A stretch of 64,000 bases of DNA from the NCBI RefSeq assembly GCF_047675955.1, contig NC_132911.1, positions 77,533,133 through 77,597,132 of the forward strand, read 5' to 3'. The stretch comes from Chlorocebus sabaeus (taxonomy: Eukaryota; Chordata; Mammalia; Primates; Cercopithecidae). Shown one piece after another: positions 1 through 12,977 of the stretch (the first letter of the stretch is position 1; each line of letters starts with the position of its first letter). The notes under the pieces are model-generated. The model made no database searches and was not told the origin of the DNA. It saw nothing but the letters and a program-made list of their open reading frames with translations. The translations under genes and the position numbers were made by a program.

Positions 1-1141
1 AGTTTGCACTAAAGCCACCCTAATAGGGAACAGTAACCACATAAATACCAACTCTATTAGGTTTTTCTGTGCAGCATTTGACACAGAATTTGATGGAGAG
101 TCAGGAGAGACTACTGCCCCAGAAACTAAGAGAAAAGACAGTCCAAGAAGAAAAAAGTTTGGATTTGAGTCCAGCCAGATTAAGTGCTTCAGAAAATAAA
201 ACTCAAAACTATTCAGAGGACTGGAAACAGAATCCAAAGCCCCTATAATGTATCATTCACAAATGTCAGGATGCAATCCAACATTACTTGACATAGAATA
301 AACAGAAAAAGGTGATTTATACTCAGCAGAAAAGACAATCGATAGACACCAAACTCAATACATCTCTGATGTTGAAACTGGGGAGATAAAAACGGTGTTT
401 AATGCACCTATGCTAACTATATTTGAGCATGTACAGGAAAATATATCTGCAATGAATAAATGGATAGAAAATCTCTGCAGAGAAACAGAAACTAATGAAA
501 AGGACCATATAGAAATTCTAGAAATGAAAAATATAATTACACAAAGCAAAAAAAAAAATTTACTGGATTAAGGAGATAGAAGTCAACTGAACTTATAGGT
601 CATTAGAAATTGTACAATCTGGGCCAGGTGTGGTGGCTCATGCTTCTAATGCCAGCACTTTGGGAGGCCAAGGCAGGTGGATCTCTTGAGATGAGGAGTT
701 TGAGACCAGCCTGACCAATATGGTGAAACTCCATCTCTACTAAAGATACAAAAATTAGCCAGGCGTTATGGTGAGTGCCTATAGTCCCAGCTACTCAGGA
801 GGCTGAGGCAGGATAATTGCTTGAACCTGGGAGGCAGAGGGTGCAGTGGGCTGAGATTGCACCACCGCACTCTAGCCCTGGGCGACAGAGTGAGACTCCA
901 CCGAAAAAAAAAGAAAGAAAGAAAAAAAATTGTACAATCTGAAACTACGAGGAAAAAAATGAATAACGCCTCAAGGAATCTGTGGGACAATATCTAAAAT
1001 GCATGTAAATGAAGTTCCAGAAGGAAAAAGAGAAAAAAGGAGACAAATCATTTGGGGGAAAAAAATGGCCAAAATTTCCCCAAATTTTATTAAAATAATA
1101 AATACATAAAGGAAAAAAGATACACAGTGAGATGAACAGTG
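1..1141 (+). repeat. Old L1M fragment (ORF1 region), interrupted by an Alu
   Basis: The text resembles the ORF1 region of ancient mammalian L1 (AGAAAAGACAATCGATAGA, CTGTGGGACAATATCTAAAA, GAAGTTCCAGAAGG). It is degenerate with no long ORF, so it is a fossil. It runs off the left window edge and is split by the Alu at 622-926. Confidence 0.65.
622..926 (+). mobile_element. Alu SINE, full length
   Basis: It starts GGCCAGGTGTGGTGGCTCA and has both Alu arms, the middle A-rich linker and a terminal A-rich tail with GAAA units. It is flanked by a 15-bp direct repeat AAATTGTACAATCTG at 607-621 and 927-941, a target-site duplication, so the insertion is intact at both ends. It interrupts the L1M fragment. 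Confidence 0.95.
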
Positions 1142-1520
1142 TACCCTAAAAGATACATCCAAGTGCGTAGCCCTAGTACCTTTGAATGTGACCTTTTTTG
1201 AAAATAAAATCTTTACAGATGTAATTAAAGATCTGGGAATAGATCATTCTGAATTTCGGGTAGACTCCAAATCTAGTAACAAGTCCCTTTATAAGAGACA
1301 GCAAAGAAGAAGGCCATGTGAAGATGGAGGCAGAAACCGGAATGATGAATCTACAAGCCAAGGAAAACCAAGAATTGCCAGCAGCCACAAAAAGCTAGAG
1401 AAGAGGCACAGAACAGATTCTTCCTCAGAGCCTCTAGAAGGAACCAACCCTGCCGACACTTTGATTTCAGACTTCTGGCCGCCACAACTGTGAGAGAATA
1501 AATTTCTTTTGTTCAATCCA
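1142..1520 (+). repeat. Old LTR-like medium reiterated element
   Basis: The stretch containing CTTTATAAGAGACAG, GGCCATGTGAAGATGGAGGC and ACTGTGAGAGAATAAATTTC is a pattern I know from a dispersed LTR-like family, with an AATAAA near its end. I cannot name the family. The 103-residue ORF on it is chance coding within repeat DNA. Confidence 0.55.
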
Positions 1521-2489
1521 ATGTGTTTTTATATAATCAATTATGTAATGAATATCTTACATTTAGAGATTTTGCCATATTTTGATTTATTTTATTTGAA
1601 CAGATGTCAAGTTTACCAGTTAGTAATTAATTAGTCAATTCAATGAATATTTTAAAAGAATTGGTAGAATTCCAGCTTCTGACAACAGGAGAATGAATTC
1701 ACAAGACAAAGTATTTTGCAGATATCAAAGTACAGACAAAATAAAAAAATATTTGAAGACACTAGAATGTTACCAAAATCAGGCAGATACCAGGGCAGAG
1801 ATTTCCCTTGAAAGATCAAAATGTATGCAGTAAGAATTATGACTTTATGACTTTTTGGTTTTGTTTGCATCTTGTGCTTCTTATAGTTCTACTGGTGGAA
1901 AACTGTCGTCTTACCCGCTGGGGGACGTAGAGAAAGAGTTTAGGGTTGGCAAATGAACTAGATATTTTGGGAAGAGATCCTAGGGGAAAGCTGCAGAAGT
2001 GGCACAACTTTAAATCTGAACCTTTTACCCAAATTCCAGCTGACTGCTAAACTTCACATGCACAAGGGAGCTCTTGGAAGGCCCAATGTAAAAGTAGGCA
2101 GAAACCAGTGAGAACTGGTTGAGATTTGAAAGTCTGCTACTTTTTGAATAGAGTGCAGTCCCTAATCTGAATGCAGCTCAAATGATTGAATGCTAAAGCT
2201 TTATAGGCCTGTAATATCAGTGGCTGTGTGGCTGGCACATCAGCTAGAAATTTAGAGGAGGAAATGCCAGAATGTAAAAAAGGCAAAGAAAGTGGGCCCC
2301 AAAATATAAGCATAAACTCAGACCAAAAAATTGGCTTTCACTATATGATGCAGGCACAGAGGAGACCATAAGAGAAAATGCTGCAGTTATAAGGTAGAAA
2401 TACTGAGTAGAGTATATTGGCTGAGGGATACCACCATGGGGAAGATAAGGCTTGCAGTTTTAGCCTAAGCAACTTAACCAAAAACCAAA
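1521..2489. other. Intronic DNA, nothing identified
   Basis: AT-rich sequence with no coding exon, RNA gene or confident repeat. Parts of 1880-2480 may be an old L1 5' region, since ORF1-type L1 text starts just to the right. Confidence 0.4.
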
Positions 2490-4455
2490 ACCAAAATAAA
2501 AGTATTAATCTGGGGAAGAAATGATGATCCAGAGTTGCAACACGTTATCCACAATGTCCATTTTTCAAACAGAAACTAAAGATATGCAAAAATCGGGAAA
2601 AAGGTAAACCACACTCATGAATAAGGCAGTCAACAGAAATTGACTCCTAACGGGTCCAGCTGTTGGATTTAGTTGACAAAAAACTTCAAAGCAGGTATGA
2701 TATAGATGTTCAAAGAATTAAAGGAAAATATAATCTCAGTATCTATACAAATACGGAATCTCAACAGAGAAAAGGAACTATAAAAAAACAACTGAATGGA
2801 AATGTCAGATTTGTTGTGAAATTTTTCACAACAAAATGAAAAATGTATTATAGGGGCTCAAGAGCAAACTGGAGAGGATGGAGGGAAGAATCTAAGAATC
2901 CAAAACTTGAAGGTAGATCAATAAAAATTACATAATCCAAAAGACTAAAGAAAAATAAATGGAGCCTTTGAGGCCTGTGGGAAAATAACAGGAGATTTAA
3001 CATATGTGCAACTGGAGTTTTAAAAGGAAAGGAGAAAAGGCAGAAAACTTTTTTGGAAAAAATAGTGGTCCAAAACATTCCAAAACTGGTTAATAAAAAA
3101 CACACCATTATTTTACAGTTCTAAGAAGCTAAATGAATCCCAAACTAGATTAAAAACACTCCTACATGTACCATAATCAAATTGGTGAAAAACAAAGATA
3201 TACAAAATATCTTAATGCTTTTAAGTATTAAGAGGAGAGATTCCTTGCTTAAGCCTAGACAAAACACAACACATGACATACATGGTCCTGTAACAACTGG
3301 CTGTCCTATGAGGAAAAAAAGTAAATTTCAACTCTTACCCCATACCATACATTAAAAATTAACTTTAAGTGGGTCTTAGCATTAAACATAAAAGCTAAAA
3401 GCATTAAATGTCCATAAGAAAAGTTCAGATAAAAAATCTTTGTGATCTTAGGGGTAGTCAAAAGATTCCTCAGATGAGACCAACAAGGCATAAACCTTAG
3501 GGGGGGAAATTGAAAATTTTACTTCATTGAAATTGAAAAACCTCTGTTTTTCAAAGAATCACATTAAGATAACAAAAAGACAAGTCATAGGGAGGGAGAT
3601 AATATTTGTAATGCAAATGACTTATGGCCAGGATATAAAGAACTCTTGTAAATCAATAATTATGGGGGAAAATCCCAATTAGAAACTGAGTAAAAGATGT
3701 GGATACCTGGCAAAGATATACAAATGACCAATAAGCACATGAAATGAAGCTCATATCATTTGTCATCAGTGAAATACAAACTAAAATATCAATGAGACAC
3801 CATTATACTCTCAATAAAATAAGACTGACCATATTAATGTGTACAACCCTCATACATTGCTGGTAGGAATGTAATGTATGTAACACATTAAAACAGAATC
3901 TGAAAGTTTCTTATAACATTGTATGTACACTTACCATGTGATCCAGCAATTCACTCTAAGGTATTTTCCCAAGAGAACTGGAAACATGTCTGCACAAAAT
4001 CTTGTAAATGAATGTTCATAAACAGCTTTATTCATAATGGCCCCAAAGTGAAAACAATCCAAATGTCCATCAACAGGTAAACTGAAACAATCTGTGGTAT
4101 ATATACATATAATAAACTAATTCTTAGCAACATGGAACATGCACAAATTTCAAAATATACTGAGTGAAAGATGCCAGACACAAAACTGTGAATGCTATAT
4201 AATTCTACCTATATGAAATCAGTGAAAAGGCAAAACTAATTTTTAGTGCCATAAAGGATTGTGTGGTTGTCTGGAGGTGAGGAAAATTGGCAGCAAAGAG
4301 GCGGAGGCAAATCTTTTGCAATAAAGAGTCCCATCTTGATTATGGTAGTAGTATATATTTTGGTGACTGTATACATTTTTCAAAACTCATCAAACTGTAC
4401 AATATGGGTGTGTTTTATCATATGTAAATTATACATCAATAAGGTTGATTAAAAC
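2490..4455 (+). repeat. Old L1M element, internally deleted, with 3' end
   Basis: ORF1-type L1 text lies at about 2490-3200 (for example AGGCAGTCAACAGAAATTGA). From about 3340 it jumps to the end of ORF2 (TGTCCATAAGAAAAG, CATACATTGCTGGTAGGAAT, CCAAATGTCCATCAACAGG) and then an L1M 3' UTR ending AAGGTTGATTAAAA near 4455. Most of ORF2 is missing. No intact reading frame survives. Confidence 0.7.
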
Positions 4456-4599
4456 ACTTAACTGTAGTTATCTCTGACACAACTGAAGACACTAAGTCAT
4501 GGTTCATATTTTGCATAATCATAATTAACCTCACAATTAACTAATTTCCCAGCAACTGTTACATTAGGAGCTTAACACCATTTGAATTTATTGTACATG

Positions 4600-4800
4600 T
4601 TCAGATGTGTTTATCTGCCCTTGCACCTATACCAAACCCTTCCCTCTTCCACACTACCACTCTGATGAGCTCACTGACAGCAGAAACCCTGGCTATCACT
4701 TTCATGCTATATACTCAGTGCCAAGTTGTATACCTGGTCCACAGCAGGTGCTCAATATATACTGGTTGAATTCATGAATAAATTAATCTCTTACATGTTA
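4600..4800 (+). repeat. L2 LINE 3' fragment
   Basis: The end CACAGCAGGTGCTCAATATA followed by TTGAATTCATGAATAAA resembles the L2 3' terminus (GGTGCTCAATAAAT ... TGAATGAATGAA). Confidence 0.65.
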
Positions 4801-4849
4801 GTATGCATCTGGAATCTCTTGTAGGCCTTTATCCATTCTCCCTGAGCAA

Positions 4850-5860
4850 TATTATCTGTTTCTGTGGCTTCAGTTATATCTATACACTGATGACTCTCAA
4901 ACCTGTGTGTACTATCTTCTCTTACTGATCACCAGACCGATTTCAATTGCCTACTGGACAAATCCATGTGAATATCCCACAAGCAACTCAAATTCCACGT
5001 TTAAAATGGAACATGTTAAGTTCCTCTAAGTTTACTCATCTCATCCATACTAAAAATAAAACTTTGCCTAAAACATCTCACACTCAAACTATCTCACTTA
5101 CTCCTCAAATGGTCTCTACTTACTTTTCAACTTATGTAAATCTAGCTTCCACCCTAGCCAGGCTAGTGAAAGCATCCTCTCTGAAGTCAGCACAAGAGAT
5201 CATTTAATTTTCTCAATTGAGCCTTAGACAAGTATACCCTAGATCCACTCCTCCACACCCAACAGCTTTATCTTTACTCAATCTTTACTCTTTCTTTCCT
5301 GGATTCATTAAAAACCAGTCTAATTGGTCTATTATCAAGTCTGTCTCTTTCTTGTCTAGTTCATCTTTTACACTGCTGACAGAATTATCTTTCTGTTAAC
5401 CAATCATGTCAAATCTCTTCTAAAGATAAGTCAGTGGTATTTGTCTAATGGCTAAAAAAATTCGACCTCCCAACAATACACACACATTTTTTTCAGCCTC
5501 CTCACTAGCCACTTCCACTTTAAATTATTTTCTAAAACACCATGCCCTTTTATGTCTTCAGTGCTTTGATGCTTCTGCCTATAATTCCGTTTCTTATCCA
5601 CCTTAAAATTTGAAGTATTCTTTAAAACATATTTCAAATATTCCCTTTGCTATGAACTCTTCCCTAATTCTTTCAGTCAGAACTGTTCATCTCCACTCAC
5701 AATTCTTGATATCACTAACCACACTTCGAGTTAACAGTTATCAGGTTATACTTACTATGTCATTTATTATGTGGGGTAGGCATTACATACATAATTTCTT
5801 GCACCATGCTACAAACATTTAATTATTTTTATCAGACCATTGTGTAATGTTTGAGCACTG
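4850..5860 (+). repeat. L2 LINE fragment
   Basis: The pyrimidine-rich text is organised like L2: GATGACTCTCAAACCTGTG, CACAAGCAACTCAAATTCCA, then ACAGAATTATCTTTCTGTTA and CAATCATGTCAAATCTCTTC. It is strongly diverged with no coding capacity. The small ORFs at 4947 and 5217 belong to it. Confidence 0.6.
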
Positions 5861-6269
5861 ATCCCAGGAGATAGGATTAATTTGTGGCCGTGGGTCATCT
5901 TCTTCCGCATATTGATTTTATTTGCCTGTCAGTCTCCAACTTGACCATAACTCCCCATGTCCAAAGTTTAGAATGCTACCCAGCATTTGTAGGCCCTTAG
6001 TGAGTACTGCCCAGTGTGAGTAAACAAATGTTTCATGTCCTATGCTTCAGCTGAATCAATTCCAGTGTTCAATGGGATGGCATTCCATGGGCAGATTAAC
6101 TTCATATCCATCTAATTCTTCATATACATGCTGAAATTATGAAAACCTCTTCACAATATACTATCTACCACCTATCTTTCCCTTAGTAAGAGTTTTTCAA
6201 ACTGTAAACCTAGCACTGTTTTCCAGCAATGGTTCAAATGTTCCATTTTAGGACTTGATTCTAGACTTT

Positions 6270-6340
6270 ATTTTGGGACACAGTCTTGCTCTGTCTGTTG
6301 CCCAGGTTGTACGACAGGTGTGAGCCACCTCATCCGGCCT
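6270..6340 (-). repeat. Alu remnant with large internal deletion
   Basis: The left part (CAGTCTTGCTCTGTCTGTTG, CCCAGG) is the antisense Alu 3' end. It passes directly into the antisense 5' end (CAGGTGTGAGCCACC ... CGGCC), so about 200 bp of the middle is missing. Confidence 0.7.
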
Positions 6341-6634
6341 GTACTTTTCTTATGCTTAAAACAAAAAAAGAGATAATGCTACAGATAAAAAAAAATTTGA
6401 AAGTTTTTCAAATATCTGTTTTCTCTGATAGTTATATCTGCTTTTTGATGTGACTATGTTAAGATGGCAGAACTTTCTAGAACCTAAAATCTGTCAGGGT
6501 TTAAAATCAAGTAAAAACAAGTAAACTACATTACTAATATGTTTTCGTATGTACTCCCAAATGTGTTTACATATAAAATTTTATATTAGAATAAAATCTA
6601 AAGTCCCTTCCCTCTCAAAGGAGTCAGAATTCTT

Positions 6635-6957
6635 TTAATTTTTATTTATTATTATTATTATTATTATATTTTTTGAGATGGAGCCTCGCACTGCCGCCCA
6701 GGCTGGAGTGCGGTGGTGCGATCTTGGCTCACTGCAAGCTCCACTTCCCAGGTTCACGCCATTCTGCTGCCTCAGCCTCCTAAGTAGCTGGGACTACAGG
6801 CACCCGCCATCACGCCTGGCTAATTTTTTGTATTTTTAGTAGAGACAGGGTTTCACTGTGTTAGCCAGGATGGTTTCGATCTCCTGACCTCGTGATCCGC
6901 CCGCTTTGGCCTCCCAAAGTGCTGGGATTACAGGTGTAAGCCACCACACCCAGCCCT
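6635..6957 (-). mobile_element. Alu SINE (left member of a tandem pair)
   Basis: Antisense Alu with an ATT-rich tail at 6635-6670, GAGATGGAGCCTCGC at its 3' arm and CACCACACCCAGCC at its 5' end. The tail lies next to AAGGAGTCAGAATTCTT (6618-6634), which recurs after the second Alu. Confidence 0.93.
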
Positions 6958-7251
6958 ATTTATTTATTTTTTTGAAACAGGGTCTTGCTCTGTCATCCCG
7001 GCTGGAGTGCAGTGGCAGGGTCTTGGCTTTGCACCTCCACCTCCCTGGTTCAAGCACTTCTCCTGCCTCAGTCTCCCAGTAGCTCGAATTACAGGCACCT
7101 GCCACCATGCCTGGCTAATTTTTTTTTTTTTGGTAGAGACAGAGTTTCACCATGTTGGCCACGTTGGTCTCAAACTCCTGACCTCAAGTGATCTGCCTGC
7201 CTTGGCCTCCCAAAGTACTGGGATTACAGGCATGAGCCACCATGCCTAGTC
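6958..7251 (-). mobile_element. Alu SINE (right member of a tandem pair)
   Basis: A second antisense Alu, from a T-rich tail at 6958 to CACCATGCCTAGT at 7250. The 17-bp direct repeat AAGGAGTCAGAATTCTT lies at 6618-6634 and 7252-7268, outside both Alus. One therefore inserted into the tail of the other, or the two arrived together. Confidence 0.93.
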
Positions 7252-7268
7252 AAGGAGTCAGAATTCTT

Positions 7269-8858
7269 AAATGGCTTACTCAGTTGTATATACAGTCGAG
7301 GGCAGAAATAAATTTATTAATGAAATCTATGACAAAAACAAACCAATATCCAGAAGACTATGGGCCACCACCACACATTAGTCCTACTTACAGACACTGG
7401 TCTTCAAACATTACACAATAGCTTTTTTCAAAATAAAATAAAGATTTGTAGGCAAAAACATACCAGGTATTCTGAAATAATATATGTAACGCCTACTTCA
7501 CTATCTGATATGTGAGTCCATCAATAACTGTCAGTTTCCTCCCTAGTTTATCCATATATCCCCTAAATGCAGGCCCCTGTTATGGCAGAGCAATTTTTTT
7601 GAGTATATAAAATCTTTTACATGCAGCATTCCACATACTGTTCTTTCTTAAGAGCTGCCTTGGGTGAGAAAAGAACAATACATATGAAATTTCAGCCATT
7701 GTCATTTGTGGGAAAACAAAAAATCTCCTTAGATATAGCTGGATTCTGGAGAAAGGGAAATGCTGGAGTCACTTCAACATGACTTGGAATGAGTATAAGT
7801 ATATAGCTGCCATCCACCTGAAGAGTACTATAATTAATTATATGTCATTAAATGAAAAATCACATCATTGCCAATCTTTTCTAGCGAAAGGAAATGTAAT
7901 ACATCTTTATATGAAAAATAATTTCTTCCTTCAAATACTTGATTTTTCAAATAATTCCAAGTAGTAGAATTTTCATGTTGAGTTGAAATCTCTTCTGATA
8001 CAAACAGAAAAGGTTATCAGTTCTACTTGGGAAGGACACAAAATGATAATCATCTTTTTCTGCATCATGATGGCTCATTTCAGATCTACATTAAAGTTTC
8101 TTTGGTTGGAACAGCTCTTACTATGTTTGTATATTACTTATATTTTGTTGAAGTATCTTGTGTGTCTTACTATGTATGCACTGGTGCATAAAGTCTCAAA
8201 ATGAGTATCACAGCGATATAGGGTGGGTGGTTAGACCCAAATAGTTTATGCAGTAATAATGGACTGTTTTGCTCAAGGCCTGGTTGATTCTTACCTGTAT
8301 TACTGTTACTCATTGTGGTTTTTATATGCACCAGGATTTCCTTCTTCAAACGTAGTATTTTTTTTTTTTTTACAGGGTTTAAAAATTCAGTAAAATGAGT
8401 TGATCTACAATTCTGCTGGTTTTTATGGAAGTTCAGGTGTGTGTTATGTTTGCATATCCCTTGGACTTTGGCCTGTGTATAAAAGTCTAAAGATTCCAGA
8501 CAAAACAGGTCACTTTGCATAAACTGGGGCTGCCCACTGGAAGAACAAACCTGAGTGTTAATGTCACTAAAGGAAGACCAAGCCTTCAGGAGACTTCTAA
8601 CACATACTTAGATCTCTCCAGGGTCCTTGGAACGTAGTAGAGGTCAAATTCAAGAGAGCTTTCTAAGAATTTTTAAGATTTTAATGGCAAATCAGAGCAG
8701 CATCTGCTGACCAAATCCACAAATGTGTTTTGCTCATCGTAGTCTAAGTAATTTCTTACGCTTTAATACATTTGTGTAATAGCCTACATGAACATTTGGT
8801 CTCAGAGGCAACACAGTAAGTTATGTTTCAATGACAAATTAAAAATGAGGGAAAACAC
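7269..8858. other. Intronic DNA, no recognised feature
   Basis: AT-rich and repeat-poor. Short ORFs at 7779, 7983 and 8170 (minus) have no recognisable domains, splice borders or codon bias, and I do not call them genes. Confidence 0.5.
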
Positions 8859-9150
8859 ACAGTTGGGCCCTCCATATCCATGGGCTATGCATCCAAATAT
8901 CAAAAATATTAAAAAAGAATTTAAAAATAACACAAAAAAGCAATACAGTATAACAATTATTTATATAGCATTTACATTATATTAGGTATTATAAGGTATC
9001 TAGACATGATTTAAAGTATAAGGGAGGATGTGTATAGTTTATATGTAAATACTGCAACATTTTATATAAGGGACTTGACCGTCCATGAACTTTGGTATCT
9101 TTGGGGGTCCTAGAACCAATCCTTCCTATAGATACCAAGAGACAACTATA
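8859..9150 (+). mobile_element. Non-autonomous Tigger-like DNA transposon (MITE)
   Basis: It opens with CAGTTGGGCCCTCCATATCC and closes with CCTATAGATACCAAGAGACA, which are imperfect inverted ends in the style of TcMar-Tigger elements. Its middle (TATTTATATAGCATTTACAT, TTAAAGTATAAGGGAGGATG) is shared with the copy at 16468-16841. Confidence 0.7.
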
Positions 9151-9850
9151 TTCCTAAGTGTAGGTGTGTATGTACATGCATTACTTCTTTCTCCATATTA
9201 TCCTAAGAGAAATTTACAAAGTTGTACTTGTATTGATCTCTTAACAAAAATGAATACCTTATTCTAAAAAAAAAAAAGCTGCTGCAAATAGCCACCTTGA
9301 TGATAACTATATGGATTGGAAAACATGAGGTATAGGAGAGATAAGAATAAATAGGAGAAAGGTTGATTCTCAGATTCTCAGGGAGACCAGCCACCACCCC
9401 TGACTTCCACCAGCCCCATCCCAATGTAATCTATACTAAAGTCATATTGTTAAAAAATAAATACTTAAAAGAAGCCTGTGGCTACAAAAACCTGCTATTA
9501 TCATATTGAACTCCACAAAAGGAGGCATATCAGTTGAAATGTATTAACTGTGAATTATATTTGAAAAGGAAAATTTTAATTTAACTGGACAGTCTCATCT
9601 TGCTGGAAACGGCATGATTATAATACAATAATGAAATGCCCCTCCATAAAACACTCCTTGATTTTGGACAATAAACTAATTATAGTTTAACTAAAACACC
9701 AACTAAGTGTTTCTTTATATTATTTATGTGAGGGAAAAAAACCTAGTTTGTTATACTATACTCGGAAGGTTTCACAAACAACACTGTTTCAGTGGATGAT
9801 GCTCACAGAAGAGGCACAGAATAGCAAACTGAAATGAAATCCATCTAGAA
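9151..9850. other. Intronic DNA, no recognised feature
   Basis: AT-rich with a short poly-A near 9268. No exon or confident repeat. Confidence 0.5.
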
Positions 9851-10419
9851 GGGATAATTTACTAAAATAATCCACTTTCATTTTCAACCTAATTTTTAAT
9901 GACTAGTTTAAACAAAGAAACCACTTATATCTAATATAATTAGCACAGAAAAGCATAAAGATGTGAAAACGTAGAATAATGCAAAGTACAACATGAAACA
10001 AATTCTTTCACTTCAGTTCAAATGCACAGCATTTCAAGAGTGTCTTTTGCATAGTAAGTTTTTCTAAAAAGCTGAATGATTTTGAAACATTTTGCCATTG
10101 TAATAAAAGAGTACACAACAAGGAACCCTGAAACACTATGTAGGACTACAATTTTGAATGAGTTCTTATAAAATGTGTAGAAGTTACAGAAGCATACGAT
10201 TAGGCTGAACAACAAAGTCTGAAGTTCACAGAACTATTGAATAAAACATTTAAAAGAATATAAACAAAATGTATTAATACTTGATAATATTTGAAAGAAA
10301 TAAACATTCATTTCTGACAGAGATCCAAAAGGTTCGATTCTAAAATACGATAAAAACTTTAGGTGAGACCAAACAAGAATAAAAGAACTGCTGAGAATGT
10401 GCAAGTGTTCAGTCACATT

Positions 10420-12977
10420 CTGCTCTCTTAAGTCAGTTTTATTAATAACTTTAATTGTATAATAATTTTACCTATTTTGTAGGTTTAAAAGAATTTGAGC
10501 TTGGATACCTACATTCAGTTGATCAAAGAAGCTTTCTGTAATTTATAAATTCAAATTAAAGACTGGGTGATAAAACAAAATTAAAAGTTAAAACAACTTT
10601 GTTTTCAATACACTCACATATTTTTACTTTGTAATACAATATAGCTGTCACATACAATGACTCTAGTAGGCTTAAATCAAATCAGAATGGGCAAGGACAG
10701 CCAAAGAAGGGTTTACACAATATTCAATAAGCAATAGTATTTGTTCAGTTTGCAATAAAATAAAAAAGTTCTAACCTAGAAACACAGAAAAAGAATTTAT
10801 TGTGTTTAAGTTTCCGAAATAAAAGTAACAGAATAGCACATAATCTGTAACAAGCTGGTCCTATAATTTCTAAACTGCAGTCCAATTAAAACATTTAAGT
10901 AACAGAAACAATCTACATGTTTTTCTACCAGGTAAATATACCTGAGAGGGTAACCAAAAAGAACCTTCTGCTGCGACATTATGAGGAAGGGCTACGCATG
11001 TGGCCGGACTAAGCCATTTCCCAGAGATTCTGCTCACTGCTTAGCTGCAGGTAGTGGTCCATCAGTGACACAGTATTTTACATCAATACCAGCTCATTCA
11101 ACCATGGAAGCACAGTAATATTTTAAAATCACCTGTTTATATTCATTAGTATGTAAAAATCACAATACATAGATTTGGAAACGTATAATGTGTCCACAAA
11201 AAAAGAGTATATTTTGTCAGCATAAGCTTTTTAAAAAGGCTTAAGCAATGCAATAATGAGGGAAGCAGACTCTACGTGTTGACTACAGTGAAGATATGTT
11301 AAAATTATAATTACTCTCATTGCCAAGAGCTTAGAAATAAAAACAAATTTAAAAAATTAAGATGTTCCGGTAGCAAAATTACATCTACTGTAACAATAGC
11401 TCCAAGCAAAAAATCAATTCAGAGCTTGAATGCAATTTGTGCTTTGTTTCTATAAGAATGCAGTGTTACTCTCAGACATTTCTAAATGACTAGATTCATA
11501 AATAAGCAGTGAATTTCTTTTCATCACAATTTATTTCTAATTCATCCTATGCAGATTATAGACAGAACTAAAAATTACTTAGCTTTTTTCCAGTACTTTA
11601 TATAAATCGAGATTTTTTAACAGTGATTTATTGTGTTTCTCAAGGTAAAACAACAAAAACAAATTCTAAAATTATAACTTTAAATTAAGTGGTTAAAATT
11701 TCAGATGACAGAGCCAATAACTGGTAACAGCTTCTTTAAGTTCATATTAAGAGTCCAATTAAAAACACTAACAACTACCTGGCAATAGTTTGAAAGAATC
11801 AGAAGGGTTTGGTGAAGGGAAAAAAAAAATCCAAACATGCAAAATACCCCCCAAAACACATGACCTTCTTTTTCATTTTATAATCTAGACTTGTAAAATT
11901 TTTATAAATACATGATCATTCTACACAATACAGATCTTCTAGAGCATTTCTAAAGGATATTACAGTTTTTGGTCTTAAGGAATAAAGACTAAGATGGAAA
12001 AGGAGATGAAAACAGTGAAATCTGAGAAAGCAATACTCTCTCTACACACAAACTGTAGTTCATCCAGGCAAGTTAGCGGTTACAGTTCAGTACATGATTT
12101 TCAAGGCAACTAAGAAATCAAGACAGATATTTCCCTTTCCTAGAGTTAACAATTTTTTAAAAGTTCCGATGTATCCATAAAGGAGTGCTGATTTTTGTGG
12201 GTTTTTTTCCAAAAGGAAACAAAGAATAAATCGGGGAAAACAAGTTTCCATCCCTAAAGTCACATACACAAGTTAAGTTAAACTATAAGCTAGTTTTAGA
12301 CTACCCAGTGAAACAGAATTGTTGGTACCATCTGAGGCAGATGCTACCCTCCCTAGTCAGTTCAAAACATGATCCAGTAAAACAAATACACATTGTTATG
12401 CCTCAAACAACTATAAAGCATTTCATTATTCTTCAAATATCATGTTTAATTAACTCCTAAGGTAACAGACTTCTAGAATGTTGTATCTTAATGGTGTACC
12501 TGAATCAATACTAGCAACAGAATGCAAAATTCAAAACTACAATAAAGGTAAAATCATCATAAAAAGAAATTCAATCCTTATGTAAAAAAAGGGAGAACTG
12601 AGTGTGAAATACTAACACCAAATGTCTGAAGGCAGAATTTTTGTTTGTGGAAGACAGAGTGAAGAGATAGATGCACCTAATCAAGACCAAGTGGAAGACA
12701 GTGAAGAGTATGAAAAATGCTTTAAAAAGAAAAAGAAGAAGGAAAATGGTGAAGAGACAGGCAGCAAAAGAATTACTAGACAGATCAAAAATAAGAGAAA
12801 ATGAGGCATGTGCATACGGCTCTTTCTTTGTCTGTCCTTTGTGTTCCTAAATAACTTAAAATGTAAGTGGCATGTAGGCCATACTAGCAGGCAAGAATGA
12901 GCCTTGTGATGGATAGAGATGAAGGATCTGAGGCTAATGAATTGTTCTGTTTTTTTGTTTTTGCTTTTAATTCATAC
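10420..12977 (-). other. STAU2: Possible alternative 3' terminal extension (3' UTR) of STAU2
   Basis: Reading past the donor of the 12978-13285 exon gives Val then TGA at 12972-12974. I recall a 479-residue human STAU2 form whose length fits an end one residue after GFQ with a shorter N-terminus, so a terminal exon here is plausible. The block to the left, to about 9850, holds no Alu, L1 or MIR that I recognise, unusual in this window and typical of a constrained UTR. Minus-strand AATAAA hexamers occur at 11530-11535, 10796-10801 and 10438-10443. The left boundary given assumes the last of these is used and is a guess. Basis: stop codon and hexamers seen, isoform recalled, UTR inferred. Confidence 0.5.

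Noticed and set aside
1182..1493. 103-codon plus-strand ORF
   Set aside because: It lies within an old LTR-like dispersed repeat; such frames recur by chance in that family.
6985..7249. Several Alu-derived ORFs here and elsewhere (for example 766-990, 17203-17442, 44747-45013)
   Set aside because: Typical antisense Alu open frames with no exon borders in STAU2 phase.
12622..12804. 60-codon Lys/Glu-rich plus-strand ORF near the STAU2 exon
   Set aside because: Antisense to STAU2, lies in the proposed 3' UTR block and looks like low-complexity A/G-rich translation.
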